64,000 nt of DNA. Source: Alicyclobacillus tolerans (GTDB lineage: Bacteria > Bacillota > Bacilli > Alicyclobacillales > Alicyclobacillaceae). Below are positions 38,454 to 49,125 of this stretch, one piece after another. How positions within the stretch are numbered: the stretch's first letter is position 1; each line of letters opens with the position of its first letter. The position numbers and the translations under genes were made by a program. The DNA is taken from the NCBI RefSeq assembly GCF_900142255.1, contig NZ_FRAF01000012.1, positions 42,658-106,657 of the forward strand. The letters are read 5' to 3'. The notes under the pieces are model-generated. The model had not been told where the DNA came from. It saw nothing but the letters and a program-made list of their open reading frames with translations, and searched no databases.

Positions 38454-39830
38454 TTATAGAATATATTGACTCAGATCACGATTAACAACAATATTTTTCA
38501 ATTTTTCATCCACATATTCAGGTGTAATTGTCACTTGTCCCAGATGAACCTCAGGAGCTTCAAAAGACAAATCCTCTAGTACTCTTTCAAGTAAAGTATG
38601 CAAACGTCGGGCTCCAATATTTTCAGTTTCCTGATTGACTTTTTCCGCCATCTCAGCAATACGCAGAATCGCTTCTTCTGTAAATTCAACATGAACCCCT
38701 TCAGTTTCCAGAAGAGCGGCGTACTGTCTAAGCAGCGAATGTTTAGGTTCTTTTAAAATTCTCACGAATTCTGCAGCGGTCAATGGTTCTAATTCAACAC
38801 GAATGGGAAAGCGTCCCTGTAATTCCGGAATTAAATCAGACGGTTTAGCCATGTGAAATGCTCCTGCGCCAATAAATAAAATATGATCTGTTTTGACTGC
38901 CCCATATTTAGTGGCTACAGTAGAACCTTCAACTATTGGAAGTATATCTCTCTGCACTCCTTCCCTTGATACATCCGGACCACGAGAATCTTTGCCAGCA
39001 ATCTTATCTAATTCGTCTATAAAAATAATGCCTCGATTTTCTGCACGAAAAATGGCTTCCGATGTTACTGAATCCATATCGATTAACCTTTGGGCTTCTT
39101 CTTGAGCAAGAACTTCTCGAGCTTCCCGTACGGTCATTTTTCTTCTCTTACGATTTTTAGGTAGTAGATTTCCTAAGGCTTCCTGTAAGTTGCCAAGCCC
39201 TTCCGCTCCAATTCCCGGCATAAAACCAATCGGAGCCTGAGTTTGTTCTTCAACATCTATTTCAATCAGGCGTTCTTCCAATATCCCCATATCCAGTTGT
39301 TGTTTCATCCTTTTTCTCTCATTACGAACCGATTCAGAAGGTTGATGGTTATGCTGTTGACCACCAGCAAACAGCATCTCGAATGGATTGACACCTGATT
39401 TTTTAGACTCCGGATCGGGAACAAGCGCCTCCAAAATCCGTTCGTCAGCAGCTTTGCGCGCTTCATCTTGCACACGTTGCATTTGTTCAGATTTGACCAT
39501 GCGTATAGCTGTTTCAACGAGATCGCGAATCATCGCTTCAACATCTCGTCCAACATATCCTACTTCCGTGAATTTTGTCGCTTCAACCTTAATAAAAGGC
39601 GCGCCAACCAATCGACTTAAGCGTCTCGCGATTTCTGTCTTACCTACGCCTGTTGGTCCAATCATTAGAATATTTTTGGGTGTGATTTCTTCCTGCCATT
39701 CCACATTGAGACGACCTCTTCGATAACGATTACGCAATGCAACAGCAACAGCTCGCTTCGCCGCCTTTTGACCGACAATATATTTATCAAGTTCTTCAAC
39801 AATCTGCTTTGGGGTCAAATCCTTGTCCAA
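38454..39830 (-). CDS. hslU: ATP-dependent protease ATPase subunit HslU (ClpY)
   Basis: This AAA+ unfoldase partners with HslV. The TTG at 39830 is chosen: AGGAGG lies 7 nt upstream and the product starts [20 protein letters not shown] as in the family; the frame to 39926 would overlap hslV. The product is 458 aa, with Walker [14 protein letters not shown], the intermediate I-domain (about 110-240), Walker [12 protein letters not shown] and the C-terminal docking tail. Confidence 0.97.
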   Translation of the reverse strand: MDKDLTPKQIVEELDKYIVGQKAAKRAVAVALRNRYRRGRLNVEWQEEITPKNILMIGPTGVGKTEIARRLSRLVGAPFIKVEATKFTEVGYVGRDVEAMIRDLVETAIRMVKSEQMQRVQDEARKAADERILEALVPDPESKKSGVNPFEMLFAGGQQHNHQPSESVRNERKRMKQQLDMGILEERLIEIDVEEQTQAPIGFMPGIGAEGLGNLQEALGNLLPKNRKRRKMTVREAREVLAQEEAQRLIDMDSVTSEAIFRAENRGIIFIDELDKIAGKDSRGPDVSREGVQRDILPIVEGSTVATKYGAVKTDHILFIGAGAFHMAKPSDLIPELQGRFPIRVELEPLTAAEFVRILKEPKHSLLRQYAALLETEGVHVEFTEEAILRIAEMAEKVNQETENIGARRLHTLLERVLEDLSFEAPEVHLGQVTITPEYVDEKLKNIVVNRDLSQYIL

Positions 39831-39864
39831 TCCAATTCCTCCTGTATGAGCTTTATTAATTTTC

Positions 39865-40407
39865 TCACTCTCCAACTGATTCCACGATAATATGATCATT
39901 TGTAAATACACATATTTCGGAAGCAATTTGTAATGCGTTTCTGGCGATTTCCGCTGGTTTCATGGAAGTATTACGAGCCAACGCACGTCCAGCTGCCAGC
40001 GCATAAGCTCCCCCTGAACCAATGGCACAAATACCATCATCAGGCTCAATCACTTCGCCGTTTCCTGAAACAATAAAGAGAGCGTCTTTATTCATAGTCA
40101 ATAACATCGCTTCTAAATTTTTTAAAACTTTATCGGAACGCCACTCTTTGGCCAGTTCCACTACAGAACGGGCTAAATTACCATGAAACTCTTCCAATCG
40201 CGCTTCAAATTTCTCAAATAAAGTAAATGCGTCTGCAACCGAACCAGCAAAACCAGCTACAACGGAACCATGGTAAAGACGACGAACTTTGCGAGCCCCT
40301 TGTTTCATGACCATACTATTCCCCAGAGTGACTTGGCCATCTCCAGCCATGGCACCTTGGCCATCTTTTAATATGGCAAATATCGTTGTTGCATGCATAT
40401 TCATCAA
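39865..40407 (-). CDS. hslV: ATP-dependent protease peptidase subunit HslV (ClpQ)
   Basis: This is a 179-180-aa proteasome-beta-like peptidase. The start is TTG at 40407 (8 nt after AAGGAG) or ATG at 40404. The N-terminus reads [18 protein letters not shown], with the Thr-Thr pair that carries the nucleophile in proteobacterial HslV. B. subtilis ClpQ has an N-terminal Ser after Met; here no Ser is present, so the nucleophile would have to be exposed by longer processing to Thr. [10 protein letters not shown] and [14 protein letters not shown] are also conserved. It follows xerC directly. Confidence 0.96.
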   Translation of the reverse strand: MMNMHATTIFAILKDGQGAMAGDGQVTLGNSMVMKQGARKVRRLYHGSVVAGFAGSVADAFTLFEKFEARLEEFHGNLARSVVELAKEWRSDKVLKNLEAMLLTMNKDALFIVSGNGEVIEPDDGICAIGSGGAYALAAGRALARNTSMKPAEIARNALQIASEICVFTNDHIIVESVGE

Positions 40408-40410
40408 TTA

Positions 40411-41334
40411 TCATTCTCCTTTAGATAAAGCACGGGGATGCGTTTCTTGATAAACTTTTGAAAGCCGTTCACGTGAGGTATGCGTATAGATTTGAGTACT
40501 GGACAAACTTTCATGACCTAATAATTCTTGAACTACCCGTAAGTCTGCCCCCCCGTCCAGTAAATGAGTAGCAAAAGAATGGCGAATCTTATGGGGACTT
40601 AAGGGCTTCATACCATATTTCATTTGTTCGACTCTCTTTTTTAAAATTCTCCTGATACTGCGATCTGTCAGTCGAGTCCCGTCTCGCAAATTGACAAATA
40701 ACGGGTCACTAGATGTCAAATTTTCACTTCGTTTTTGAAGGTATTTTTTTAAAGCAGACACAGTTTGAGAGCCAAACAAGACATACCGTTCTTTCCTGCC
40801 TTTACCTCTGACAAGTGCCAATCCCTCATTCAAAGAAATATGGCCAATATTTAAATTCATGCATTCAGATACTCGTACACCAGTAGCATACAGGAATTCC
40901 AACAAAGCCCGATCTCGTAAATCTGCCAGAGTATCCCCATGAATAGAATCGAGTAACTCATTCATTTCTTCTTGATAATAATACTGAGGAAGTTTTTTTT
41001 CCAAACGAGGTGCGGAAACTCCATCCATTGGATTGTGCTTGATCATAGAACGATCAACGAGGAATTGAAAAAATTTTCTATAGCAAGAAATTCGACGAGC
41101 CAACGTAGTTTTGCTCATACCATCCTTTCGTTGAGCAGCAAGAAATGTCCGAATATCCAAACTGTCGATATCCGACCATTTTTCAATTCTCTGCTGAAAA
41201 AAATCAAGAAGATGGACTAAATCTCCAGCATATGCACGCAATGTATGATTGGATAAACGCATTTGAAATTCTAATTGAGTTAGAAATTCATCTATTGCTA
41301 GAGACAACCTGCTATCATTTTTCAGTTTAGACAT
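40411..41334 (-). CDS. xerC: Tyrosine recombinase XerC (CodV)
   Basis: This is a chromosome-dimer resolution recombinase, 307 aa. The catalytic Arg (ATGVRVSEC), [12 protein letters not shown] (His, Arg), [10 protein letters not shown] (His) and Tyr in QIYTHTS are visible. The ATG at 41334 overlaps the trmFO stop by 8 nt and has GGAG upstream; the longer frame to 41457 is inside trmFO. The order xerC-hslV-hslU matches codV-clpQ-clpY of B. subtilis, but codY is missing after it. Confidence 0.95.
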   Translation of the reverse strand: MSKLKNDSRLSLAIDEFLTQLEFQMRLSNHTLRAYAGDLVHLLDFFQQRIEKWSDIDSLDIRTFLAAQRKDGMSKTTLARRISCYRKFFQFLVDRSMIKHNPMDGVSAPRLEKKLPQYYYQEEMNELLDSIHGDTLADLRDRALLEFLYATGVRVSECMNLNIGHISLNEGLALVRGKGRKERYVLFGSQTVSALKKYLQKRSENLTSSDPLFVNLRDGTRLTDRSIRRILKKRVEQMKYGMKPLSPHKIRHSFATHLLDGGADLRVVQELLGHESLSSTQIYTHTSRERLSKVYQETHPRALSKGE

Positions 41335-42667
41335 AATGTCCCACTCCATGCAAAAATTTCTGCAAGTCATATAAAGCTCTCTCTGACAATTTTTCGGCTC
41401 GCTTTTTTTTATCAACAATTTTTTCATCGAGAGGAGGGAGCAGCCCAAAGGTAGCATTCATCGGTTGAAAATATTTAGAATCCGTTTGGGTGATATAGTG
41501 AGCCAGACTCCCAATAGCTGTAGTTTGGGGGAAAACGAGAGGATTTAAATTTCGGGCTAGTCGACCCGCATTAATTCCAGCTACCAGTCCAGCCGCAGCT
41601 GATTCCACATATCCTTCTACTCCTGTCATTTGGCCCGCAAAAAACAAATAGGGATTCATCTTGGCTTGATAAGTAGGATTGAGTAATTTAGGACTATTGA
41701 TATATGTATTGCGATGCATCACACCAAAACGAACAATTTCCGCATTCTCGAGACCAGGAATCATTCGAAATACCCTGGTTTGTTCTCCCCATTTAAGATG
41801 TGTCTGAAAACCTACCATATTTAACAAAGTAGCAGCTGCATTGTCCTGTCTAAGCTGCACAACAGCAAAGGGACGCTTGCCTGTCCGCGGATCAGTCAAA
41901 CCCACAGGTTTCATAGAGCCAAACAGAAGTGTCTGTTTTCCTCTTTTCGCCATAACTTCTATAGGCATACACCCTTCAAAATACTTCTCTTCTTCAAACT
42001 CTTTAAGAGGTGCTGTCTCAGCATGAACAAGGGCGTCATAGAAATCATCAAATTCCTGTTCTGTAAAAGGACAGTTTAAATAATCTGCATCTCCTTTGTC
42101 ATAACGAGATTGCGCAAACACTTTATCCATATTGACTGATTCTCGCGTTAATATTGGCGCAGCAGCATCAAAAAAATACAAATAATCTTCTCCCATTAAA
42201 CGGGCAATCTGCTCCGACATGGCTTGAGATGTCAAAGGCCCAGTGGCAACGATACAAAGTTGATTTTGTGGTAATGCCTTTACTTCTTCCCTATAAATTC
42301 GAATAAGCGGATGATTTTCTAAAGTTTTGGTAATATCTGCAGAAAATTGTTCACGATCGACCGCCAGCGCGCCCCCCGCTGGAACCGCTGTAAGATCAGC
42401 TATACGAATAATGATTGAGTCTAGCCTTCGCATTTCTTCTTTAAGTAGTCCCACTGCATTTGTCAAGAGATTCGAGCGCAGAGAATTGGTACAAACAAGT
42501 TCAGCAAAGTACGGAGTATGATGGGCAGGAGTACTTTGTGTCGGCCGCATCTCATACAAATCCACTTCTATTCCGGCTTTAGCTAATTGCCAAGCGGCCT
42601 CTGAGCCAGCCAGCCCCGCTCCGATCACAGTAACCCGAGGCACCTTCATCTTCCTCTCATTATCCAC
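41327..42667 (-). CDS. trmFO: tRNA m5U54 methyltransferase TrmFO
   Basis: This folate- and FAD-dependent enzyme makes 5-methyluridine at tRNA position 54. The N-terminal FAD motif is [15 protein letters not shown], followed by [10 protein letters not shown] and the C-terminal [20 protein letters not shown]. It is up to 446 aa; the ATG seven codons in ([10 protein letters not shown]) is an equally good start, since neither has an ideal ribosome binding site. Confidence 0.96.
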   Translation of the reverse strand: MDNERKMKVPRVTVIGAGLAGSEAAWQLAKAGIEVDLYEMRPTQSTPAHHTPYFAELVCTNSLRSNLLTNAVGLLKEEMRRLDSIIIRIADLTAVPAGGALAVDREQFSADITKTLENHPLIRIYREEVKALPQNQLCIVATGPLTSQAMSEQIARLMGEDYLYFFDAAAPILTRESVNMDKVFAQSRYDKGDADYLNCPFTEQEFDDFYDALVHAETAPLKEFEEEKYFEGCMPIEVMAKRGKQTLLFGSMKPVGLTDPRTGKRPFAVVQLRQDNAAATLLNMVGFQTHLKWGEQTRVFRMIPGLENAEIVRFGVMHRNTYINSPKLLNPTYQAKMNPYLFFAGQMTGVEGYVESAAAGLVAGINAGRLARNLNPLVFPQTTAIGSLAHYITQTDSKYFQPMNATFGLLPPLDEKIVDKKKRAEKLSERALYDLQKFLHGVGHYV

Positions 42668-42711
42668 ATAGATAGGTTATTTCTGTTATATTAATTCGCT
42701 ATAGTCTACAA

Positions 42712-44799
42712 TCATTTAGGAACAGAGCCAACAATCTCCACAGAAGGATGCGCAGACTCATTACTACAAGTTATCCACGTCTTACCCTTCGATGTTTTTT
42801 CAATCATTGGATATCCACAGACAGGACAATCCTGACCCGTTGGTTTATTCCAAAGAACATAATCACAATCAGGATATCCTGTGCACCCATAAAAAACTTT
42901 TTTCTTACCTCGCCTTTCTACAAGCGGTTTGCCACACTTTGGACAATTAACCCCAACTTCTTTCACCAGCGCTTTGGTGTTACGACATTCAGGGAAACCA
43001 GGGCAAGCTAAAAACTTACCGTATCTCCCCGTTTTATACACCATCATTCGTCCACATTTATCACACTGCACATCTGAAACTTCATCTTGAATTTGTACAT
43101 GTTCAAGAGAAGCCTCTGCTTCAGAAAGTTCTTTCTCAAATTCTTTATAGAAATTTTCCAGTAGATTGACCCATTCCGCTTTACCTTCCTCAACCAAGTC
43201 CAGTTCAGACTCTAATTGAGCAGTAAAATCCACGTCAATTAATTGTTGAAAATTCTTCATCAATAAATCAACCACAATTTCTCCTAATTCCGTAGGTACA
43301 AACCGTTTATTTTCCAAAACAACATAACCACGTTTTAAAATGGTATCCATAGTTGGAGCATATGTGCTCGGTCTACCAATTCCTAATTCCTCCATAGCCT
43401 TGACTAAGCTTGACTCAGAATATCGCGGGGGTGGTTGAGTAAAATGCTGTTCCGGAACATAATCCGGTTTATCAAAAGATTGATTTTCTTTTAAGGCTGG
43501 TAACATCTTGATTTCATCTTCAGATACATCATCTTGCCCTTCAGTATATAAAGCCATAAAACCAGGAAATCTTACAACCGAACCAGTTGCCCTAAAAACA
43601 GCTTCTCCAGCCAAAAGATCTACAGAAGTAGTCTCAAGTTGAGCAGAAGCCATCTGACTGGCTACAAATCGCTCCCAAATTAATTTATAAAGCTTCCACT
43701 GTTCTTTAGAAAGATAAGGCTTAAGAGACTCTGGATCACGTAAAACAGACGTAGGTCTTATCGCTTCATGCGCATCCTGTGTAACGCCTTTGGATGTATA
43801 CTGCCTTCTCTCAGAAGGAACATAATCTTTTCCGTAGCGCTGCTCAATCCAATGAGCAGCCTCATTCTGCGCAGATTCAGCAACTCTGGTTGAGTCAGTT
43901 CTCATGTAAGTAATTAAACCAACTGTACCTTCATCTCCAACATCTAAACCTTCATAAAGTTGTTGGGCAATAGCCATAGTTCTATAAGCCCGAAAACCGA
44001 GTTTGCGAGCTGCTTCTTGCTGTAAGGACGAGGTAATAAAGGGTGCACTTGGATTGCGCTTTCGATCTGTTTTTTTAATGCGTGAAACCACCAAAGGTAG
44101 ATCTTTAACATGTTCAAGCAATTTCTTAACTTCTGCTTCATTTTGCAAAACGGTTTTTTCATTCCCGTAACCATAAAAACGAGCAATAAATTTTTGTCGA
44201 CCTACCGTTAGATTGGCATCAACCGTCCAATACTCTTCAGGTTGAAAAGCGCGAATCTCGCGCTCTCTATCCACAATGAGTCGAACAGCAACCGACTGTA
44301 CTCTTCCTGCAGACAATCCTTTTTTTACTTTTCTCCACAGAAGTGGACTCAGTCGATATCCTACCAATCTATCAAGTATCCGGCGAGTTTGCTGCGCATG
44401 AATTAAATCTTTATTCAATTTTCTTGGTTCCTGAAAAGCGGCCTTGATAGCATCTTTGGTAATTTCATGAAAAACAACCCGACAAGGAGTATCTTCTGGG
44501 ATATCCAGAATGTTTTGAAGATGCCAGGCAATCGCTTCACCTTCTCGATCCGGGTCGGCAGCCAGAAAGATTTTTTTTGCTTTTTTTCCGGCATCCCTTA
44601 AACTCTTAATGACATCTCCCTTTCCACGAATAGTAATATAATGCGGTTCAAAATGATGTTCTACGTCAACACCAAGTTGACTTTTCGGCAAATCTCGAAC
44701 ATGTCCCATTGAAGCTTTCACTGTATATTTTTTGCCAAGATACTTCCCAATTGTTTTCGCTTTGGCTGGCGATTCAACAATGACCAAATAATCCGCCAA
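42712..44799 (-). CDS. topA: DNA topoisomerase I
   Basis: This type IA topoisomerase relaxes negative supercoils. It is 695 aa from the TTG at 44799 (AAGGAGG 7 nt upstream; product begins LADYLVIVESPAKAKTIGKY). It has the TOPRIM domain with AADPDREGEAIAWHL, the active-site Tyr in GLITYMRTDSTR and three C-terminal four-Cys zinc ribbons (CDKCGRMM, CPKCGKPL, CPVCGYPM). The last ribbon lacks a clear fourth Cys at the expected place. Confidence 0.97.
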   Translation of the reverse strand: MADYLVIVESPAKAKTIGKYLGKKYTVKASMGHVRDLPKSQLGVDVEHHFEPHYITIRGKGDVIKSLRDAGKKAKKIFLAADPDREGEAIAWHLQNILDIPEDTPCRVVFHEITKDAIKAAFQEPRKLNKDLIHAQQTRRILDRLVGYRLSPLLWRKVKKGLSAGRVQSVAVRLIVDREREIRAFQPEEYWTVDANLTVGRQKFIARFYGYGNEKTVLQNEAEVKKLLEHVKDLPLVVSRIKKTDRKRNPSAPFITSSLQQEAARKLGFRAYRTMAIAQQLYEGLDVGDEGTVGLITYMRTDSTRVAESAQNEAAHWIEQRYGKDYVPSERRQYTSKGVTQDAHEAIRPTSVLRDPESLKPYLSKEQWKLYKLIWERFVASQMASAQLETTSVDLLAGEAVFRATGSVVRFPGFMALYTEGQDDVSEDEIKMLPALKENQSFDKPDYVPEQHFTQPPPRYSESSLVKAMEELGIGRPSTYAPTMDTILKRGYVVLENKRFVPTELGEIVVDLLMKNFQQLIDVDFTAQLESELDLVEEGKAEWVNLLENFYKEFEKELSEAEASLEHVQIQDEVSDVQCDKCGRMMVYKTGRYGKFLACPGFPECRNTKALVKEVGVNCPKCGKPLVERRGKKKVFYGCTGYPDCDYVLWNKPTGQDCPVCGYPMIEKTSKGKTWITCSNESAHPSVEIVGSVPK

Positions 44800-45045
44800 A
44801 CCGTTTCCTCCTTCGTGGGCCAACTACAATACTTTATCCAAACAAGTATCTGCAAAAATGACTAAAGTAGCATCTTTTATAAATCTAAGACAAAACACGA
44901 AAATGTATTTTACTAGATAGATGGATAGTAACCTATTTTATTGAAAATTCTTGAGCGTCTTGGTTCACCCATATTATCATCCGAGGAAAATTGTTTGCAA
45001 ACGCATTCTACTGAACTGATTCACCAAATCACGTCATCCATTGAT

Positions 45046-46119
45046 TTACTGAATATTTTTCCGAATGAATCTTCCTCCAGGGAGACGTTCCACCCACCCA
45101 GACAATTCCGTTTCGAGCAGTATGGCATAAATACTCTCTTTTGGCCAACGGAGAATCCTCATCAGTTCATCTATGCCAAGCGGTTCCTCTAGTTGTTGAA
45201 GAAGGATTTTCCAATTTTCTGGTAACGAATGAAGACTGCTCTTGTTCTTTTCTATGCCCATTTCGAGCAAAAATTCTTCAGGATGAATCAGTGGTTTAGC
45301 TCCATCATATAATAATTGGTTACTTCCTTGACAATGCACACTCGTAATGGGTCCCGGAACCGCATAAACTTCTCTGCCAAGATTGAGTGCTAATTCAGCA
45401 GTTGTCAACGCTCCAGAATGATGTCCTGCTTGCACTACAATCAGGCTTTCCGAGAGAGCTGCTAATATCCTATTGCGTTCAATAAATTGATATTTCTTCA
45501 CCCTTACATTGGGTGCGTATTCGGAGACACAAAGCCCCTCTTCACTTATCTTTTTTTGAAGACTGGAATGCGTTACGGGATAGGAGATATTTAAACCCGA
45601 AGCCAGTACAGCAATAGTTTTGCCCGGACCTTGCAAAGCCGCTTGATGAGCTTCACCATCTATTCCTAATGCCATCCCAGAAACAACAGTAATATGTGCG
45701 AAAGAAAGCACACCAGAAATCCATCGACACGCTTCTAGTCCATATGGAGATGCTCTGCGTGTGCCAACCACACCAACATTTTTTTGATTTAAAAGTTTTT
45801 TGTTTCCTTGATAGAATAGCCATATAGGAGGCGAGGAGAGATTGAGGAGACGCATAGGATAATCCCTGCTAACTTTACAAATAAAACCAATATTTTGTTT
45901 CTGTAGCTTTTCCTCAATCTTTTCGATTTCTATGCTCCTTCTCCAGAGACACCATTTTTCCAATTTGTATGAATATCGAGGTATGAGAGATTGAAGTTCT
46001 TGTATATCTGCTCGCCATAGATAGGTGACATCCGGAACTTGCTCCAGCCAATGACGAGTTGTACTTGGCATTAAGAAAGGAGCACAGGCAAGTCCTAGAT
46101 ACATTTGACTCACATCCAA
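45046..46119 (-). CDS. dprA: DNA-processing protein DprA (Smf)
   Basis: DprA loads RecA onto incoming single-stranded DNA during natural transformation. It is 357 aa: an N-terminal helical (SAM-like) region, the Rossmann-like core with VGVVGTRRASPYG, then VSGMALGIDGEAHQAAL and FIERNRILAALSE. A C-terminal winged-helix domain follows (LGIDELMRILRWPKESI). A second competence-related gene (ComM-like) lies 3 kb away on the plus strand. Confidence 0.96.
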   Translation of the reverse strand: MDVSQMYLGLACAPFLMPSTTRHWLEQVPDVTYLWRADIQELQSLIPRYSYKLEKWCLWRRSIEIEKIEEKLQKQNIGFICKVSRDYPMRLLNLSSPPIWLFYQGNKKLLNQKNVGVVGTRRASPYGLEACRWISGVLSFAHITVVSGMALGIDGEAHQAALQGPGKTIAVLASGLNISYPVTHSSLQKKISEEGLCVSEYAPNVRVKKYQFIERNRILAALSESLIVVQAGHHSGALTTAELALNLGREVYAVPGPITSVHCQGSNQLLYDGAKPLIHPEEFLLEMGIEKNKSSLHSLPENWKILLQQLEEPLGIDELMRILRWPKESIYAILLETELSGWVERLPGGRFIRKNIQ

Positions 46120-46177
46120 TTCTCTATCCCCTCCTCAAGGTTTTATCTTGTCCCTGCTAATATTTTTTGTCGATAAT

Positions 46178-46213
46178 AAAAAAGAGAATTCTACTCCTTA
46201 AAGTAGAATTCTC
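46178..46213 (-). terminator. Terminator after sucD
   Basis: A perfect 12-bp inverted repeat GAGAATTCTACT/AGTAGAATTCTC (46184-46195 and 46202-46213) with a 6-nt loop is followed on the minus strand by TTTTTT. It lies about 20 nt after the sucD stop. Confidence 0.93.
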
Positions 46214-46234
46214 AAAAAATATCGATATAGTTCA

Positions 46235-47140
46235 TTAACGTTTTATTTTACAGCGCTCCAACAATCCCTTCTCTTCCAATACCGAGTAGAGCGTAGAACC
46301 CATCTCCGACGGTGTAGGAGCAACACGAATTCCACATGATTCCATAGTTTTAATTTTTGATTCCGCTGTACCACTGCCTCCAGAAATAATTGCACCAGCA
46401 TGCCCCATACGGCGTCCAGGAGGTGCAGTTGCACCTGCAATAAAGCCTACTACAGGTTTGGTCATGTGATCACGAACAAATTCAGCGGCCTGCTCTTCAG
46501 CTGTACCACCAATTTCACCAATCATAATCACAGCTTCCGTATCGGGATCGGCCTCAAACATTTTCAAGACATCAATAAAATTCGTTCCGTTTACTGGATC
46601 GCCACCAATACCCACTGCAGTAGATTGTCCAATATCACGCACTGTCAATTGATACACTGCTTCATAGGTAAGTGTTCCACTGCGAGAAACAACGCCTACT
46701 TTTCCAGGTGTGTGAATATATCCTGGCATAATACCAATTTTGCATTCTCCAGGAGTGATAACACCAGGACAATTAGGACCAATTAAACGAGTATGACGCC
46801 CTTCCATAAAGCGTTTAACTTTAACCATATCCAGTACAGGAATCCCCTCGGTAATACAAATCACCAAGTCTAGCTCAGCATCAACCGCTTCCATAATAGC
46901 GTCAGCCGCAAACGCAGGCGGTACATAAATTACAGAAGCATTAGCGCCCGTTTCACGCACAGCTTCAATGACCGTATTAAACACAGGGATTCCTTCAACA
47001 GTGCTTCCACCTTTTCCTGGAGTCACACCGCCTACCATTTGAGTACCATATTCAATAGCCTGTTTAGTATGAAATAAACCTTGCGAGCCGGTAATGCCTT
47101 GCGTAATAACGCGTGTATTTTTATTCACTAAAATACTCAT
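46235..47140 (-). CDS. sucD: Succinate-CoA ligase, alpha subunit
   Basis: This TCA-cycle enzyme subunit binds CoA and carries the phosphohistidine. It is 301 aa. It has [17 protein letters not shown] at the CoA-binding N-terminus, [11 protein letters not shown] and the active-site His in [16 protein letters not shown]. It lies 12 nt after sucC and ends before a strong terminator. Confidence 0.98.
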   Translation of the reverse strand: MSILVNKNTRVITQGITGSQGLFHTKQAIEYGTQMVGGVTPGKGGSTVEGIPVFNTVIEAVRETGANASVIYVPPAFAADAIMEAVDAELDLVICITEGIPVLDMVKVKRFMEGRHTRLIGPNCPGVITPGECKIGIMPGYIHTPGKVGVVSRSGTLTYEAVYQLTVRDIGQSTAVGIGGDPVNGTNFIDVLKMFEADPDTEAVIMIGEIGGTAEEQAAEFVRDHMTKPVVGFIAGATAPPGRRMGHAGAIISGGSGTAESKIKTMESCGIRVAPTPSEMGSTLYSVLEEKGLLERCKIKR

Positions 47141-47152
47141 TCGGTTTCCTCC

Positions 47153-48307
47153 TTAAACCAGAGCAACCATCTTCTGAGCTGCATCGGCCAACGAATCGGC
47201 AGCAACAATATTCAGCCCGGATTCGTTCAAAATTTTCTTACCCAACTCTACATTTGTCCCTTCCAAACGCACAACCAACGGTTTATCAAGACCAATTTGT
47301 CTAGCTGCTGCTACCACACCATTGGCAATAATGTCACATTTCATAATCCCGCCAAAGATATTGACCAAAATCCCTTTGACCTTACTGTCGGATAAAATAA
47401 TTTTAAATGCTTCTGTTACCTTTTCTTCACTTGCTCCGCCGCCAACATCCAAGAAATTGGCAGGTTCCCCACCATAGTATTTAATGGTATCCATAGTAGC
47501 CATGGCCAACCCAGCGCCATTTACCATGCAACCAATATTGCCATCTAAAGCAATATAGGAAAGTCCAAATTTAGAAGCTTCCGTCTCTTTGGGATCTTCC
47601 TCATCTAAATCGCGCAGTTCCTGAATCTCAGGATGGCGATACAAGGCATTATCATCAAAATTCAACTTTGCATCTAGCGCCATAATCTGCCCATCCCCTG
47701 TTTCAACCAAGGGATTGATTTCTGCAATTGAACAATCTTTATCCACAAATGCGTGATAAAGAGCGGTCATAAATTTGACGGCTTTATTAACCAACTCGTT
47801 AGGAATACCAATAGAAAATGCCAAATTTCTTGCTTGATAGGGATTGAGTCCTGTTGCCGGATCGACCGTTTCTCTAAAGATTTTTTCCGGTGTCTTAGCG
47901 GCCACTTCCTCAATTTCCATACCGCCTTCTGCCGAAGCCATCATGACAACGCGTCCACTTGCACGATCGAGAACCACGCCTATGTAGTACTCTTTTTTGA
48001 TATCGGTCAATTGCTCAATCAATAATCTTTTGACCACCTTGCCAGTTGGTCCCGTCTGATGGGTAACGAGTACCTTCCCCAACAACTCTGAAGCATGAGC
48101 CTTGACCTCATCTAAAGATTTGGCCAGTTTGACGCCCCCTGCTTTACCGCGTCCTCCCGCATGAATCTGAGCTTTTACGACTGCTTTCCCACCAAGCGCT
48201 TTGGCGGCCTCTACTGCTTCTTCCACTGTAAATGCGACACTACCCTGTGGAACAGCAACGCCGTACTTGGCGAGCACAGCTTTCGCTTGATACTCGTGAA
48301 TGTTCAC
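47153..48307 (-). CDS. sucC: Succinate-CoA ligase, beta subunit
   Basis: This is the ATP-grasp nucleotide-binding subunit. The GTG at 48307 is chosen, giving [24 protein letters not shown] lies about 9 nt upstream. The product is 384 aa with [43 protein letters not shown] and [10 protein letters not shown]. It forms a two-gene operon with sucD. Confidence 0.98.
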   Translation of the reverse strand: MNIHEYQAKAVLAKYGVAVPQGSVAFTVEEAVEAAKALGGKAVVKAQIHAGGRGKAGGVKLAKSLDEVKAHASELLGKVLVTHQTGPTGKVVKRLLIEQLTDIKKEYYIGVVLDRASGRVVMMASAEGGMEIEEVAAKTPEKIFRETVDPATGLNPYQARNLAFSIGIPNELVNKAVKFMTALYHAFVDKDCSIAEINPLVETGDGQIMALDAKLNFDDNALYRHPEIQELRDLDEEDPKETEASKFGLSYIALDGNIGCMVNGAGLAMATMDTIKYYGGEPANFLDVGGGASEEKVTEAFKIILSDSKVKGILVNIFGGIMKCDIIANGVVAAARQIGLDKPLVVRLEGTNVELGKKILNESGLNIVAADSLADAAQKMVALV

Positions 48308-48343
48308 TCTCCACGGCCTCCTTAACATTCAAACAAAGCGCGC

Positions 48344-48371
48344 GCTGAACTGATGTCAGTGTTTGTTCAGC
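48344..48371 (-). repeat. Inverted repeat in sucC leader
   Basis: GCTGAAC and GTTCAGC form a 7-bp stem around a 14-nt loop, with an alternative nested pairing ACTGA/TCAGT. It lies just downstream of the predicted sucC start site and could be an operator or leader hairpin. Confidence 0.45.
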
Positions 48372-48386
48372 ACACGTCCAACCTCT

Positions 48387-48415
48387 AGCATAGAACAGCA
48401 AAAAAGGAATTACAA
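48387..48415 (-). promoter_or_regulatory. Sigma-A-type promoter for sucCD
   Basis: On the minus strand TTGTAA (48410-48415) and TATGCT (48387-48392) are separated by 17 nt. The start site would be near 48380, giving a leader of about 73 nt that contains the inverted repeat at 48344-48371. Confidence 0.6.
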
Positions 48416-48445
48416 CTTTCCGATCACGATGTCTGTGAATCCAAT

Positions 48446-48471
48446 GAAAAAAGCTGCACTAAAGGCAGCTT
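48446..48471 (-). terminator. Terminator after the 127-aa membrane protein gene
   Basis: On the minus strand AAGCTGC/GCAGCTT (48465-48471 with 48451-48457) with a 7-nt loop runs into TTTTTTC. It isolates the gene at 48548-48931 from sucCD. Confidence 0.82.
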
Positions 48472-48547
48472 ACATGGTATTTTTCAAGAACAAAACTTTT
48501 CTGACCGAGCCATCTTGTTCCATGAGTAGTTATCCAGTTAACCAATC

Positions 48548-48931
48548 TTACAACTGATGCGCCTGAACAAGCGAAACAATATAGCCGAGTAACATACAAA
48601 GGGCAAGTACAGCAAAAGAACGGGATGATGAACGGGCAGTATGAATAAAAGAAAGCCAGAATGCTGGAATAAAACCAATACTGGCGAAAAAAATAGCTAA
48701 TATGACCCAGCGTTCAGCATGAGGTAGGACAAAAAAAGTTGCGATAGAACATATAGCAGAAATGGCGCAACAGAGATATGCAAGAAGCGTAAGGACAAAA
48801 GGTAATTTTAAATACGATTCTCGCCAAGAGGTAAGACGTCGCTTTTGACGAAATGTTCGCAAATCCACCACTTGGCTGCGTTGACCCTCTGCTTGCCTCG
48901 ATTTAGCCGTTTTCTTGTTGGGCTCTTGCAT
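48548..48931 (-). CDS. Hypothetical membrane protein
   Basis: I do not recognise this 127-aa protein. The N-terminal 45 residues are strongly basic and hydrophilic (Lys/Arg/Gln). They are followed by three hydrophobic segments (about 47-67, 73-92 and 105-122), so it is probably a small inner-membrane protein with a cytoplasmic tail. The ATG at 48931 has GAGGTGA 4 nt upstream; the frame extends to 48994 without a better site. It is transcribed alone, divergently from the ComM-like gene, and ends at its own terminator. Confidence 0.7.
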   Translation of the reverse strand: MQEPNKKTAKSRQAEGQRSQVVDLRTFRQKRRLTSWRESYLKLPFVLTLLAYLCCAISAICSIATFFVLPHAERWVILAIFFASIGFIPAFWLSFIHTARSSSRSFAVLALCMLLGYIVSLVQAHQL

Positions 48932-49125
48932 AAGCTCACCTCGCTGCACCAATATTGTTGCTCTGATGGTATCTCTCCGGTGTCTTTCTTGCAATAGTTA
49001 TTCTGGATAATTTGAAACTATCCGTTACATGATGGCAAACCATTGCACTTTTGATATATGAAATATACACAGAGTGTAGACAGAATTCACAAAGTCCATA
49101 TATTGGTTGTGGAGGTTAACCCAAA

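Noticed and set aside
44941..45192. Plus-strand 83-codon frame between topA and dprA
   Set aside because: Runs antisense into dprA, no ribosome binding site; the 246-nt gap shows no other coding signal.
49060..49104. Promoter for the ComM-like gene
   Set aside because: A TATATT at 49099 would put the start site on the ribosome binding site; other pairs have poor -10 boxes.
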